A DNA stretch of 62,389 bases from Chrysomallon squamiferum (GCA_012295275.1 CM022666.1:5099030-5161418), one strand, 5' to 3'. Positions 34,752 through 47,077 are shown, numbered from the stretch's first letter. Numbers and translations: made by a program. Notes: generated by a model not told the origin, from the letters alone.

Positions 34752-34843
34752 GGCTTTTTTTTTTTTTTTTACGTAACTATTGGAATAGTTTCAGGAACAG
34801 TTGTATTAGTTATAGGCACTGGTATCTACTTCTGGAGGAATGT
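34752..34843 (+). CDS. Candidate isolated exon encoding a membrane helix
   Basis: The plus strand has a TTTATTTCAG acceptor (to 34751), an open 92-nt stretch, and a strong TGT|GTAAGT donor at 34844. It encodes GF(F)5 YV, then the helix TIGIVSGTVVLVIGTGIYFW followed by RNV, the pattern of a single-pass receptor membrane exon with a basic stop-transfer residue. No neighbouring exon was found, and a run of 16 T lies inside the exon, so it may be a stray exon from another gene or chance. No relation to family 2 or TNF is seen. Confidence 0.3.
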
Positions 34844-35000
34844 GTAAGTGTTGTTTAATCACAAGTTATTATATGTACATAAAGAGAATGAGCTGTGACC
34901 GGGCAGTGGTATCATATACTACTTTTTTTTTCACGATGAATGCTCTGATAATTTATGTGTAAATTATATCGTTATTCTTAATAATAAATTGTACTTTCGT

Positions 35001-35188
<188 letters not shown>

Positions 35189-35599
35189 ATACATATATTA
35201 GTACTACTAAAGGGAGACAATTTACATAGATCATACAGACAAACAACGGAACTGAGGAAAGACTGGATGGGCAGAGAAAAAGATAAAAATAAAAATAAAA
35301 ATAATTACCAATATTTTAAAATACGTTTAATATTTGTATTTCATTTAATCGAATTTTCTTAGTAGCTCCAACGATATGTAATGAGTATTTACCAATATCA
35401 TCATCATCGTCATTATTCTTACTATTATTATTATTATTATTGTTTTTATTATTATTTCTTTTTTATCCGTTTGTTAGTTTTCGAAACTTTTCCTATGAAT
35501 CAAGCGTTTGAAGAAAAGATGTGTGATAATCAGATAAATGACTGTAATATATTTTATTTTCCATTTAGTTATTAAAAAGTTATTTTTGTTATACTGTTT

Positions 35600-36905
35600 A
35601 TTTATTTATTATATACATCAATATTAAGTATATTAAGCTATGTATTTATATATGTGTGCATATTAATTATTCCTGGCTTTTATTCAAAAATAGAATAGCC
35701 TGCACTGTTTTGCTGTGTAGAATTTTATCTTACGATGTATATCTATGTGGTCTTTAACAGTAAATATGGGGTTATGTAACGGTTGATTAAAAATGTATTT
35801 AGTGACGTCGTTAAATTAAAAAACACAGAAATCATATTAATAAACTACGAGTAGTATAATAATTTACATAATATTTACTACATTAGGACTAGCCAAGCAA
35901 ATCCTGTAACCAATCACGTATTTTTGACAGCAGTGTGTAAATTTCATTCTACGTTGGTGATATTTCCATCTCATATAAACGTAAATACAACGTTCTTGAC
36001 ACTTCAGAGATAATAAAGACTGAAATTATTAAAAACAATTCTTATTTAAAAAGCAGAGAACAACGTCTGATGAGATGCATGATTATATATATAAATTATG
36101 TTAATTAATAACTTCCTGTCACTTTTCCGCGCATGCCTCTTTACAAATACTTGCAGATGTAGGATTAGTTTTGGGACAGCTTTTGTTCTTGGAGTGGACA
36201 TGACTACAGAAATACTGCTTCACAAAAAGTAGACGCGGTTCTTTCTTCTTATTTCCATAACTTTAAAATGCACGAAATACTACTCCTTATGGGTTTGCTC
36301 AGACAGCCTGAAAACGGAACCATTTTGGTTGGCTACGCTATATTGGCTAAAACAGGGCGTTGAATCGGGGATAAATATTAGTGAAACAAACCAGTTTTTC
36401 ATACATTTTATTTACGGTTTGGACATAATTTTCCAAAACTTTTAATGTCCTTGAAAACTCTGACGAATTTCCAAAACTTTCCAAGACTTTCCAAAACGCA
36501 TACGAACTTGTATATTATAGGTATAACATTCAGGTTATTCCAGAAAACAATCAGTATGTATGTCAAGGTAACTGTATCAAAGAGAAGAAAGGGAACCATC
36601 ACGTGATTTCAATTTAGCTTAATTGAATCCGTGCGCATGTGTATTAACAATAGTTAGGGCATGCTGGAACCTAGAAAAGACACTGACATGCGCAGTTCAG
36701 TTAGTTACGCGTTAAAATGGAGGTGTACAGGTAAGACAATTTTAATATTTAAGGTTATTCAACTTACTGGATAAACAGGATTAAGTTGGGTAAATGTGCA
36801 TTGTGGAACATCTACAAAGTCATTTTATATGTACATACTATTATGTCAGTTTAGTTAATCTTTGCAGTTAATTGTTGAACTAATCAGAGCAGAGATCAAC
36901 GGGAA

Positions 36906-36937
<32 letters not shown>

Positions 36938-37930
36938 TTTTAAAATAAACTTATGAATGGGTGCATTGTGTTGCAAATGGCGTTCGTGACCTAGTAACTC
37001 CTTTCTAACGAACCGACCTAAAATAATAATAATAATAATAGTAATAAAGGTATCGGTGTTCTTATTCATTTTCAACAACTGTAACAACAATATATTTATT
37101 TATTTATAACAATAATAATTCATTCATAGTTTCTAAATCCGTCTATTAATAATTCGGTTGACAACTTCAAACCACTGACCTGACAACTATTTATAGCTTG
37201 GTGGAAAGCCCACTTCCCGAACAAAATTAATATTCATTACTTCTCGTAAATGTTCAAGGTAACAAGCAAACACATCTTGTTAAAATGTTGTTATTTAAAT
37301 ACTGGCAACTGTCCATAGAATTGTATTAGTGTCAAAAACGTTTTAAATAAAAATACAAATGTGTGTGTGTGTGAAAATGGTAATAAATAAAGTAATAAAG
37401 TAATAGTAGTAACAACGATTATATGCAATCATTAAAAACAGTAGCATGAGTTTAAGTATAAGCTGATGAAGTTACGCTGCTGATTTGGAGAAAATAGCAA
37501 ACATTTGTCTTTAAATTTGAAAAAAAAACAATATTATCTATTATGTTTTTATAAATTATATTTTATTCACACTTTCTGGATCTGTCTATTAGTACAGTAG
37601 TAGTGACTGAATGGGACAGTCTCAGCGTCACTGTTAATATACTGCTATTCAAAACACACGCATTGGCAACAATTATATAGTCATTCTGAATCATATTCCA
37701 ATGTTATAATGAATTATTAATGAAAGAACTATAAAAATAAATTAAAAATGTTAGATATACCAACATCACAAATCAAAAACAACCACAAGTTATAATAATA
37801 ATAATAACGACATTGAAGGCTATAAAGATAGATCAGTGTATGTCTGATATAAACGTTTCAAGATAATGTTACGATACAAGGTTAGTTTGATATACAGAAA
37901 TCCACGAGCTCTGTCTTTCTGTCAGAATAC
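35600..37930. repeat. Common 3' flank of TNF C (duplicon block)
   Basis: Same order as downstream of A: TCTTTAACAGTAAATATGGGG (35751), GTAACCAATCACGTATTTTT, CATGCCTCTTTACAAATACT (36132), CTCAGACAGCCTGAAAACGG, then AAATGGCGTTCGTGACCTAG (36976) and a TTCACACTTTCTGGATCTGT block. An insertion of family R sequence (36590-36920, GACATGCGCAGTTCAGTTAG with CA tract) interrupts it. No gene supported. Confidence 0.65.
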
Positions 37931-38710
37931 AGAAAATTATATATTACCAATTACAACTCAGGCCTCCCTTAACAATCTCAAAGCATATACAGACCAAAGT
38001 AGGTTGTCTCAGGATCTCTCAAAATTCTGTTCACAAGTGATGTTCTCACCACTACAGTGTCATTGGCTTTCAGGTAGTAAACAGCTCCAATGTAGGAAGA
38101 AACAAAACCTTCCTGGTTTCTGCGTACTTTGCATGTTGTTTGACGATTTTTGTAGAGAACTTCATAATTTGGATATTTTTCAAATGAGTGACACAGGCTA
38201 TAGTATTCTAAATCGCTGACTTGGTTGTCATGGAATAAAACGTTGCTGTATATGAAGTAGTAAGCAGCTTCTTTGACTTGAATCCCGTCAGCGACAACAG
38301 TCACACCTCCTTTCACAAACGATCTTTTACCAGACGACGTCCATTTGATGAGAGGCTTCGGTGTGTCTGAAAAGTTTAGAATAAATGATTTTTAAACAAT
38401 ATTTCTATTTTAAATTGTCAACAGTTGTAGTTAGTATTAGTAATATATTTCTATAACTACAAACTTCCGCTATTAACTACTTTACCAGAATAACTGACAT
38501 TATCACTAGTAGCACTGCTATTATTATTGTTATCACAATTTCTACTATTATTTTCTAACCACTACTAATAACTAAGTGAGTACTACTACTACTACGTTTA
38601 CCAGACCAATTTGTTTAAGTAACTACTACTATTACTTCTATTTTACTACAACCACATTTATTATCAAATCACCTCTTTTGACTGAGTACTACTACTGTAC
38701 CGGGTAACCT

Positions 38711-39260
38711 CACTGTGCCCGCATCTATTGATATATATTACTGAAGCAGTCAAGGATAGCAAACGATGATGAAACAGGGTATTATAGTATAGTTTAGTTT
38801 CCAAAAGACTAACAACGACAACATTTCACAGCACAACAAAATGAGAGACGGAACCAGCATATTCTATTGCCGATTTCTGTTCTGTCAAGAGCAGCATTTG
38901 CTGTTGACGTATGTCAAAGTCAAGTTGCCACCAGATCTTAATAGTAAAATTGTAGTTCAACAAAGGTCTGCTCTCTTTTCATTATATTTGTGAATTCAAA
39001 AATGTTGGGATGACTGATGCGCGTGATCTTCAGTTCTGAATGCCATCCCTCAACGTGATTCGTAGTACTGGCAAAATTTGTTTCGAAATGGTTCCAGACT
39101 TTTCTGCCGGGAGATTCAATCCACTTTCAGTAAAACATGTGGATTCTCTAGATCGGCTTGGATTCTCTTTAATGTTCACTTTAGTGACACTGACTATAGC
39201 GACTCAACCGTTCAGCCGTACTTATTTCCTTACTAATCGCTACAGACTGCGGGCACAGTG
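38711..39260. mobile_element. 550-bp element with terminal inverted repeats
   Basis: The ends are CACTGTGCCCGCA at the left and TGCGGGCACAGTG at the right, perfect 13-bp inverted repeats; similarity may extend a few bases outward (AACCT against AAGTT). It sits in intron 3 of TNF C and is absent from that intron in A, B and D. The size and lack of a recognisable transposase fit a non-autonomous DNA transposon. The open frame at 39040-39261 reads into the right repeat and has no family I know. I could not define a clean target-site duplication. Confidence 0.6.
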
Positions 39261-39484
39261 AAGTTAAACCTACTACAATTATTATTTGTTTTCTTACTTT
39301 TGTCATATGTTGCATTCACTTCCATTTGTAGATGAGCCGATGTCTTCACATTGTTTTTATTATTCAGACGATCAGCAGCCTCTCTGATCTGCTTAAGATT
39401 TTGTTCTGAAATATATATACCGACACATGTAGACTACTGATACATGTATAAATATATAGATTCATACATACATACCATGATTCG

Positions 39485-39551
39485 TACTCATTGTCTTTAT
39501 TATCTAAATTTAAAAGATCAGTGACATCTCTGATCTGCTTTAGTTTTCTTT
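39485..39551 (-). pseudogene. Extra stalk exon in TNF C
   Basis: AG at 39552-39554, then ERKLKQIRDVTDLLNLDNKD, a duplicate of exon 3. A CATG|GTATGT donor-like site follows at about 39478, but in phase 2, which would break the frame into exon 3 (phase 1). Sister of the extra exons in A and D. Confidence 0.55.
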
Positions 39552-40881
39552 CTGAAACACAAACACACATACACACACACACTCACATAAATATACACTA
39601 ATATATGTTTACATACATAGACAGTACACAAATATGCACGTATATACAAACACATAATTATAAAAAATGTGTGTGCCTGAATGTTTCTGTTTGTGTGTGG
39701 GTCTTTTTCTGTCTGTTTGTCTGTCTGTGTTTGTGTATGTATGTGTTTGTGACTTTTCTTGTGTATCTGTGTTTCTGCGACTTTGTGTTTTTACGTGTCT
39801 GAGAGTGTATGCGTCTGTGTTAACTTACCACTTTTCTCAGCTTTTGTGTGACTTTCGCTCAGCTTCTAAAAAGAACGTAATAACCAATTTGAAACTAGTC
39901 CACAATAATCAATTTTAAATTTATAAATATTTTTCAGCAATATTAATTTCTAGTTTTCATAATTCAAATATTATTATTTCATTTATAGTGAATTTAACTT
40001 TTTATTATTTTTATAGAGAATTACTCTCTTTCTTAATTCCATATCTACAGAAAACAATTTTTTTTTTTCATTTAATGTATTTATGGAACATAAGTTTTTA
40101 GAACTAAATACAGAATTTACCATTTTCATAATTTCTCTGATCACTTTTTCTCCATCTCTGTAACAGCAATACGTGGTATTGTTCCTGGTTCTCTTCGTAG
40201 ATTTTTCATCACAACAGTTTTCTCCTGGTTTGCACGAGATTTTCACACACAGTTCCTTGTCAAACAACAAGTTGGTTTCTCTGTTCAGAAATTATTTTAA
40301 TGTTACTGATACAATGAAACTGATGAGTATCAAGTTTAGTACCATAAGAGAAATGGCAATGACTGGACGAATTGGTACCATTTTGTGTAACAACTTTTAT
40401 TTCCTTGAGAAGTAGTCTGTAAAACATGAACAAAAGAAAAGAAAAAAATCAGTAATAAATAATAACAATAAAATACACACAGACGCACACGTACACAATA
40501 TACATACACTTATATATAACATTATTTCAGCAAAAAGGCAATATGCACATGTACATACACAGATATAAAACTTTTAAAGAATGGTAAATAAATAAAATAA
40601 TAAATATTACCAACAGAAATTTACACACAGTATACACTTCGACTCACACTTCTATATAAACTTATTTCAAAGAATTTTTTTTTAAAGTAAATACTATTTA
40701 CCAAGATATATTTACATCCATAATGTTTCCTATGTGACGTCCAAATAAACAATAAAAGAAACTCCGATAAAAATAGCTAATATTATAATTTTATATAAAT
40801 ATATATAACATATGAAATAATTGAAATTATAACTTTATATAAATAAATATAACCTATGAAATAAGTAAAACATTTACTTAC

Positions 40882-41020
40882 CTAAATTAGGCTGACTCTG
40901 TGTTCACGTGAAGCACGTCTACTGTCTATGACAGGCTTCGTTGATTTTTATACCAGCCACTTTGAAAAGATCTTATCATATTCTCTCTACCAGCTCACTC
41001 GATCATTTTTGATTGGCTAA
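40882..41020 (-). promoter_or_regulatory. TNF C promoter and non-coding first exon
   Basis: Minus strand: GGTATAAAAATCAACGAAGC (TATA core 40946-40952), then a roughly 40-nt first exon ending CCTAATTTAG before a GTAAGT donor (40876-40881), which pairs with the AG at 40417-40419. An ATTGGC (CCAAT-type) element lies upstream at about 41012-41020. Conserved with D and, apart from TATA, with A. Confidence 0.6.
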
Positions 41021-41154
41021 GAGGAAATGTCGTCTGCTTTATTTAAATTTATTGCTTGATGTTTTTTCTTCTATCTTTTTTAATTTACTATGAATAAAAT
41101 GAGCAAAGTCATTATATGTATTTTTTGGGTGTGTTTGTATTGTTCATAAATAAG

Positions 41155-41480
41155 CTACATATTATAGTTGTTATTGCTATAATCGTAGTAGTAATGGTAG
41201 TAGTTGTTGTTGTCCCGGCTGCTTTTGTCGTTATTGTTAAATAAAGAGTACAGCGTAATTTCCATTCCTGTGTCAACTAAGCCATAAACAACAAAAGGAA
41301 AACATGTAGTCTGTGTATCACACAGTGGAAAGTTCCAGCCCGGATTTCTCATCTTACACGTAATCGGAATAAATAACTGTAGTGATCCATTTATTATTAC
41401 AGAGCCAGGAGTATAAAATGTCTCAAAAATATTTACCTGTGACAAAAGAATCTTCAGTTTGTAAGTGTCACTTGTATCAT
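41155..41480 (-). pseudogene. Family 2 last exon (version B) before TNF C
   Basis: The minus strand reads SHDTSD.YK.KILLSQV, FYTPGSVIINGSLQLFIPIT, CKMRNPGWNFPLCDTQTTCF and PFVVYGLVDTGMEITLYSLF, then falls into an AAC/ACT triplet array. No stop interrupts the segment from 41445 to 41160. It has four Cys and looks like part of an extracellular, beta-rich domain. It ends about 150 nt before the TNF C promoter region. The neighbouring version A and the DVPLD exon carry a stop or are cut, so the gene copy is probably dead, although this exon itself is open. Confidence 0.45.
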
Positions 41481-41489
41481 GACTGTTGA

Positions 41490-42208
41490 TTCAGTCTGCC
41501 GAACAAATAAATACATAAATAAATAAAATAAATAAATAAATAAACAAATGATCGAAATAATGTAAAATCGAATAAAAACAAAACGAAAATAAAACAAAAT
41601 TAAAATAAATGAGATATTTGTTTTCGTTAGGGAAAAACTGTTGAACAACTGGAGCGAAACGGTCACTTTCCACAGAACGCACTGTGTAAGTAGATTATTA
41701 CAGGGCCAGGAATATAAAATGTATCAGAAATATCTACCTGTGACAGAAGAATCTTCTGTTTGTAAATGTCACTTGTATCTGACTGTTGACTGCCGAATAA
41801 ATAAATAAATAAATAAATAAATAAATGAGCGAAATAAAGTCAAATCAATCTAAAATAAAAATAAAATAAGAGAAAATAAATGAAAAGAAAAAGTGATAAA
41901 AAATAAAATAAAAATACAAAATGATAAAAGTAAAGTGAAATAAATAAATACAATAAGATATATAAAAATAATTAATTAATTAAAAGAATAAAATAAATGA
42001 AATAAAATTATAGTAAGACAAAATAAAATAGATAAATAGAGTAAAATATAAAATAAAAACAAACCATAAATAAAGAAAGAAACAAACAAACAAAAGAAAA
42101 GGGAAAGGATAAAACAATAAAATAAATGAAATAAAATTGTAGTAGGTTAAAATAAAATAAACAAAGATAGAGTAAAATAAAAATAAAAATAAGTAACCAA
42201 ACAAACCA

Positions 42209-42251
<43 letters not shown>

Positions 42252-42285
42252 AAAGAAGAAAAGAAAAGGGAAACGATATATTCTG
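41490..42285. repeat. (AAAT)n-rich tracts between family 2 exons
   Basis: Two long arrays of AAATA/AATAA units (41505-41615 and 41795-42255), with a third partial copy of the SHDTS exon between them (41690-41790). The open frames here are low-complexity. The inverted counterpart is at 56900-57340. Confidence 0.75.
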
Positions 42286-42289
42286 TGTT

Positions 42290-42445
42290 TCACATGGTGG
42301 ACATTTATACATAATCGGGATGAATATCTGTAGTCGTCCATTTATTACTACAGGGCCAGGAATATGAAATGTCTCAAAAATATCTGCCTGTGACAGAAGA
42401 ATCTTCCACTTGTAAACGTTACTTGTATCATGACTGTTGATTCAG
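42290..42445 (-). pseudogene. Family 2 penultimate exon (version A) before TNF C
   Basis: The minus strand reads SHDTSNVYKWKILLSQADIS, ETFHIPGPVVING, then LQIFIPIM and CPPC.TQ. Same as 56739-56890. It runs on the 3' side into an A/T tetranucleotide array with no clear donor. The AG acceptors (TTCCAG-like, and AACAG 14 nt further) are preserved. Confidence 0.45.
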
Positions 42446-42723
42446 CTGGAAAAAAAAGTAACAATTTTTATATATAAGAAAATGTATGGATTTATAGGGT
42501 ATTGAATGTGGCATCATAGTCTACATGGGGTAATTGTTAAGCTTACTGATTAGGTCAGTTAGGTTAGATTAGAAAAAGAGGTTTCATACTGTGCAGGGGT
42601 GGTGACTTGTTACACTTATTAATTAGGCAGGATTAAAGAAAGAGTTTTCATATTGTGCAGGGGTGATGCTTGGGTCCAGCTTACTGATTAGGATAGATTT
42701 AAACTAAGAGCTTCCTATTGTAA

Positions 42724-42906
42724 ATGATTTATAAAATGTTCCATGTTAAAATGTGTTTCACTATATATTCTCCAGCTTACTCTAGTGTCAGAAGTATGTT
42801 TAATATTGAAGTTATTCATAGCAATAAGGATCGTATCAAAATCTGTTATGAAGTGTTCGTGTATGCTGCGTCAGAATTTCTTCGTGATATCGGGTGGGAC
42901 ATCAGC
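42724..42906 (-). pseudogene. Family 2 'DVPLDITKK' exon with stop
   Basis: The minus strand reads ADVPPDITKKF, then TGA (42871-42873) where the other copies have TGC/TGT (Cys), then RSIHEHFITDFDTILIAMNN and HTSDTRVSWRIYSETHFN. The opposite strand is also open for 66 codons, but only the minus frame is shared with the splice acceptor and with the other copies. Confidence 0.55.
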
Positions 42907-43492
42907 CTAAACCATCATTATTAAAATCAAAGAACATTAACAAAATGTGTTTAATGTATCTTTCATTGCTAATATATTTCTTAACTGAAAATTGGACTTT
43001 TTTATCACCACGGAGAGGTAGGTGTTACTGACTCTTGTTTATCAGAAAGATCTGGCAACAGACGCCAATGCAAGGTCGGGAACACGTTGACAAATAACGT
43101 GAGTACCTTTTTCATAAAGGACCCAGATAATTTTTTTTTTTGTGAGGGAAGAACTGTGGAACAATTCGAGCGAAACTGTCCTGTCCACTGTAACTAGATA
43201 TTATATGTTTGCTCTATTGTATTAACCCGTACGTGATTCTTGTGATCGATCACAATCATTCTACCCATCTATATGATTCTTTACTGCTATATTGAATACA
43301 GTTTTAAAAGTGTCTTGTGTTTGTTGTGTTCTAGTGCACAATAAAGGGTGTGTATATATATATATATGCTTTCTTATTACATTATGCATGTGTTCATACT
43401 TTTGTTTAATAGATATTACCAGTGAAGTGATTTTTTGTTTATGTTTCTCAGCCTTTGATTTCTCAGGGATCATTTTATCATATTATTCTTTA

Positions 43493-43567
43493 GTACGAAG
43501 ATACCAAAAAATTTTTTTTGCTTTTACATTGGAGATGTGATGACTACCTGAAAGTCAGTGACACTGT
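43493..43567 (+). pseudogene. TNF-like exon 4 fragment, opposite orientation
   Basis: The plus strand matches the TNF domain exon around KVRRY.., IG, YLK and DTV (GTACGAAGATACCA, CTACCTGAAAGTCAGTGACA) with a T-rich expansion inside. Same block context as 3814-3868, so one ancestral inverted insertion was duplicated. Confidence 0.6.
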
Positions 43568-43579
43568 ATATACACATAC

Positions 43580-43767
43580 ATTATACATTACATTTTTATA
43601 AATATATAAAAATTGTTCAACTGAATAAAATGTTTATTATTATCTCAACTCTATTCTGTTGAAGTTGAGCAGCTTAGATTCACTACCTTACTCTTAAAAC
43701 CATTATAATAACCGTTATTATAACCGTTATTAATTAATTAATTAATTAATTAATTAATATTATTATT

Positions 43768-43799
<32 letters not shown>

Positions 43800-43895
43800 T
43801 TCGTTTATTTATTTATTGTTGTTGTTTTGTTGTTATTTAATTATTTTGGTCCATATAAATAGAGATTATATATTTTTTTCAATTAAATTTGTTAA

Positions 43896-43955
<60 letters not shown>

Positions 43956-44650
43956 ATCCATACACAAACACACACACATACATATTATTTAAAATATTGT
44001 TGACACTGTAGTCGGATTCTTTGAATAGTTGCCAGTATTTTTAATAACAGCATATTAACACTATGTTGTTGGCTTGTTTTTACCTCCCTTGAACATTTCA
44101 GATGTGTAATGAATACTCATTGGAACTGGGCTATAAATAGATGTTACGTCACTGAATTACTAATAGACGGATTCACAAAATTTGAATACATTATTATTAT
44201 TAAATAAATTTGTTGTTGTTGTTGTTACTGTTGTTGAAAATGAAAATGAACACCTTGTTTTTTATTTGTTTTTTTATGTATAGCTAGGTGGGTTTATTTG
44301 CAAGGCAATAGCTTTTATTTTATAAAACGAAAAATATAGAAAAAAAAAATTCAATTTAAAACACAAAAAATTATGAAATATTAATTGTTTATTTAATATT
44401 TAAATAAATAAAGTAAAATACTTAAAATATATAAAAAGTGATAAAAAGTAAATTGAAATAAATTAATTAATTAACAGAAAAAATAATAAAATGAAATGAA
44501 ATAAAACAAATACAGTAAAATAAACAAATACAAATAAACAAATAAAAATAAACAAACAAATACACAAATAATTAAATAAATATATAAAGTTTATAGCAGA
44601 TGTTCGCTCACTTCATCGATAAACTTATTCACCTTTTTACGCTCAATTCA
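43580..44650. other. AT-rich spacer: TTAA, TTTA and CA arrays
   Basis: ATTAATTAATTA and TTATTTATTTAT arrays (43720-43815), (CA)n at 43895-43952, a piece of the 3'-flank block (ACTGGGCTATAAATAGATGT, 44127) and an AAATA-rich stretch (44340-44580). No gene seen. Confidence 0.6.
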
Positions 44651-44679
44651 TCGATAAATTATAAATATTAATTTTCCAC

Positions 44680-44860
44680 TTTTCTCCGCTTTTCTGTGAG
44701 TTTCACTCAGTTTCTAAAAAGAATGTTAATAACCAATTTATCGAATTTACCTATTTCTATATAAAACTTATTTTTTTCTTTGGTTGTTGTTGCATTTAAT
44801 GTATTTATAAAACAGATGAGTATCGAGTTTAATATTTCATTTTCCTTTAGATACAGTCTG
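44680..44860 (-). pseudogene. TNF-like fragment: exon 2 plus 5'UTR end of exon 1
   Basis: The minus strand holds an exon 2 relative (AAACTGAGTGAAACTCACAG, about 44680-44715) and, upstream, the start of exon 1 with its UTR (CTAAAGGAAAATGAAATATT). Almost all of exon 1 and all of exons 3 and 4 are missing. The UTR resembles gene B rather than A, C or D. Confidence 0.6.
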
Positions 44861-44956
44861 TGTCAAACAAGATAAAAATGTTATTAATACCAAGATAAAG
44901 ACACACACATAAATAACATTATTTCAAAAAATAAAGTAAAACAATAAATAAAACCA

Positions 44957-44985
44957 TACACACACACACCCGCGCGCGCACACAA

Positions 44986-45017
<32 letters not shown>

Positions 45018-45085
45018 ACACACACACACACCCGCGCGCGCAAACACACACACACACACACACATACACACACACACACACACAA
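44957..45085. repeat. (CA)n tract with CGCG islands
   Basis: CA repeat containing two CCCGCGCGCG segments. Open frames over it on the minus strand (VCVCVC) are artefacts. Confidence 0.9.
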
Positions 45086-45399
45086 AAGCGCGCAACAGAT
45101 ACTACACAAACAACAGAATACTTTTTCAAACAATTAAAATAAGACTAGTGAAAAATAATGACATATCTTTCAAAAATATTTACTTTCTTTTCGTTAACGA
45201 ATTGATTTTTATATTACGTGTTAGAGACAGCTGCACTTTAGAAGATAATAATATTGTATTGAAAACAAACAGAAAATTAAGTTTCCCATAAATTGCTGTT
45301 TTATTTCCGATGACGCGTTGTCCTTCAAATAACATTTTACTTGGCTATGAGAAAATAAAATATTATCGAGAGGATGACATGCCTTACAAAATTAATAAT

Positions 45400-46009
45400 T
45401 AAAAGTTGCATAATGTTCATAAATAAACTACGTGCATTTATTGCTGATTGTTACTGTTGTAGTTCTTGTTATTTTTAATATTAACGTTCAGAGTTCAGGT
45501 GGGAAAAAACACAAAAAACTACAACAATAAAACGACCAAAAAAACAAACAACAACAACAACAACAATAATAAACAAAAAACAAAACAGTACAAACAAGTC
45601 ACATACTATTCTACGCACGCTAACGCACAGAGAAGAGAGGGGGGCCAGTCAGCTGTGTGTTTTTGGACGAGGGCCAAGTTATAGTAATAATTGGAGTCCA
45701 AGTGTTCAGTTGGCTGACCAAACGTTGCCGACCCCTGAACAGTAGTAGCGTGAATGAAGCAGACAAAGAAATGAAATGTCTTGGCACGTAGGTAAATATT
45801 TCACAGACAGAAACTGTTGATATCACGTTGACAGTGCATTTCGAACAAACTACGTCGCTTAGAAGTCAAATAAACACTGCTCGGGTAGGATTACTTTTAA
45901 AGATAAACAGATGACTTTTTAATTTTATTACCATGAACGACGACTATACAACTATTAAAACTCAATGATGATATAAGTGTGTATGGATGTGCACGTATGT
46001 GTGTGTGTA

Positions 46010-46044
<35 letters not shown>

Positions 46045-46713
46045 GTAAGTATCTGATATGAACATGGTTATACAACAGCAATATTTAACATACTGTCTAT
46101 AAAGTATAGAAATTATCCTTCATAAAATAAAAATTATATCATGTTACTGACTGGTGTATAAATGAAAAGTGAGTTGAAAAATATTATCATTTATTTTACT
46201 TGATATTTGAAAAAGAAAAGAAAAACAAAAGAAGAATAATAACAGCAGAAGCACTAATATAAATGGTAGGAGTAGTAGAAAGAATAATACTAGTAATCAT
46301 GATTATAGGTAATAATATAGGAGTAGCAATAATGATGAAGATGACAGTGGTAATAAAGATAATGATAATTATGATAGTCATAATAAAATGAATAATGTTG
46401 ATGATGATAATAGTGAAAATAAAATTAATAGCCATAATATTTATGATTCTGGAATGCTTCTAAAAAGAAAAGTGTTATTGTGATAAAACAAAAACAAATG
46501 CTTTAAATATATTGTTTACTATGCAGATTTTACATGAAATTTTAAATGTAACATATATAGAAACATTTATTACTCTGATCATTTCAATGCATGAGTATAT
46601 ACTGTATAAAGAACATTTAACTTGTATTACTCATTACTCATTTAACTTTCATCAGTCAATTTATATTGAAAACCAGTAATATTTGATTATTTATTCGCTG
46701 AATACAGCACACA

Positions 46714-46715
<2 letters not shown>
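45400..46715 (+). repeat. Dispersed repeat family R, copy 10
   Basis: ACTACGTGCATTTATTGCTG, A-rich tract, TGAATGAAGCAGACAAAGAA, a shortened TAAACACTGCTCGGGTAG block, (GT)/(TA) tract at 46000-46045, then the GATAGTCATAATAAAATGAA triplet tail and (CT)n at 46719-46750. Confidence 0.55.
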
Positions 46716-46752
<37 letters not shown>

Positions 46753-46760
46753 GTAATCAC

Positions 46761-47077
46761 CTTTTATAAAACTTGGGCCACACTGGATTAAGCTGACATC
46801 CAGTCGCTGAGAAGACGTACTCCCGCTGCTGTTTGCTTCCCTCTACAGTGCAGTTGATGTCCATGCCGAGGTTGACCAAGTAGGTGCAGTACGTCTCATC
46901 GTGTACAAAATGCAGTGTTGTCAGCTGCTGCTGGTGTAGTTGCAGTGCTCGTTCATGACGTTCTATATACGCTGCCATCCAGCTCTGGTACAAAGGAAGT
47001 TCCACTGTGTTTATTTGTTCTGCATGAGAAACAAGTCGACTGTTGATCATTTCAGCTTGGAGGTCTATGAATCCGTT
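46761..47077 (-). CDS. Family 2 ectodomain exon, full-length and open
   Basis: The only complete copy of this 317-nt exon: AG at 47078-47080, then NGFIDLQAEMINSRLVSHAE, INTVELPLYQSWMAAYIERH, ERALQLHQQQLTTLHFVHDE, TYCTYLVNLGMDINCTVEGS and ATGCQLNPVWPKFYK, ending before a GTGATT donor at 46755-46760. It enters in phase 0 (matching the second-membrane exon) and leaves in phase 2. It has three Cys and an N-C-T glycosylation site; the first two thirds look helical. No membrane exons of this copy were found upstream, so it may be a lone surviving exon. Family unknown. Confidence 0.5.

Larger units (their letters stand above)
37978..40381 (-). pseudogene. TNF-superfamily ligand gene C (nonsense codon in exon 1)
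   Basis: Coding exons 40121-40381, 39829-39865, 39298-39405 and 37978-38366 have the standard lengths and GT-AG borders. Exon 1 begins MVPIRPVIAISLMVLN, but codon 30 is TAA (40292-40294) where D has GAA, right after the hydrophobic helix and before the Cys module. No other break is seen: the six-Cys module, stalk and TNF homology domain (YYFIYSNVLFH, SLCHS, TTCKV, YLKANDT, TYFGLYML) are all intact, and the promoter keeps its TATA. Intron 3 holds a 550-bp insertion at 38711-39260. A recent single-base loss is the simplest reading. An ATG at the NLLFDK segment could only give a product without the membrane helix. Confidence 0.8.

Noticed and set aside
39040-39261. Transposase-like ORF inside the 550-bp TIR element
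   Set aside because: 73 codons with no catalytic motif I can identify, running into the terminal repeat.
42724-42924. Plus-strand frame MIYKMFHVKMCFTIYSPAYS (and its counterpart on the minus strand at 56249-56449)
   Set aside because: It is the antisense of the DVPLDITKK exon. The sense frame has a shared AG acceptor and the same orientation as adjacent exons; the antisense frame has a stop in the 3 kb copy.
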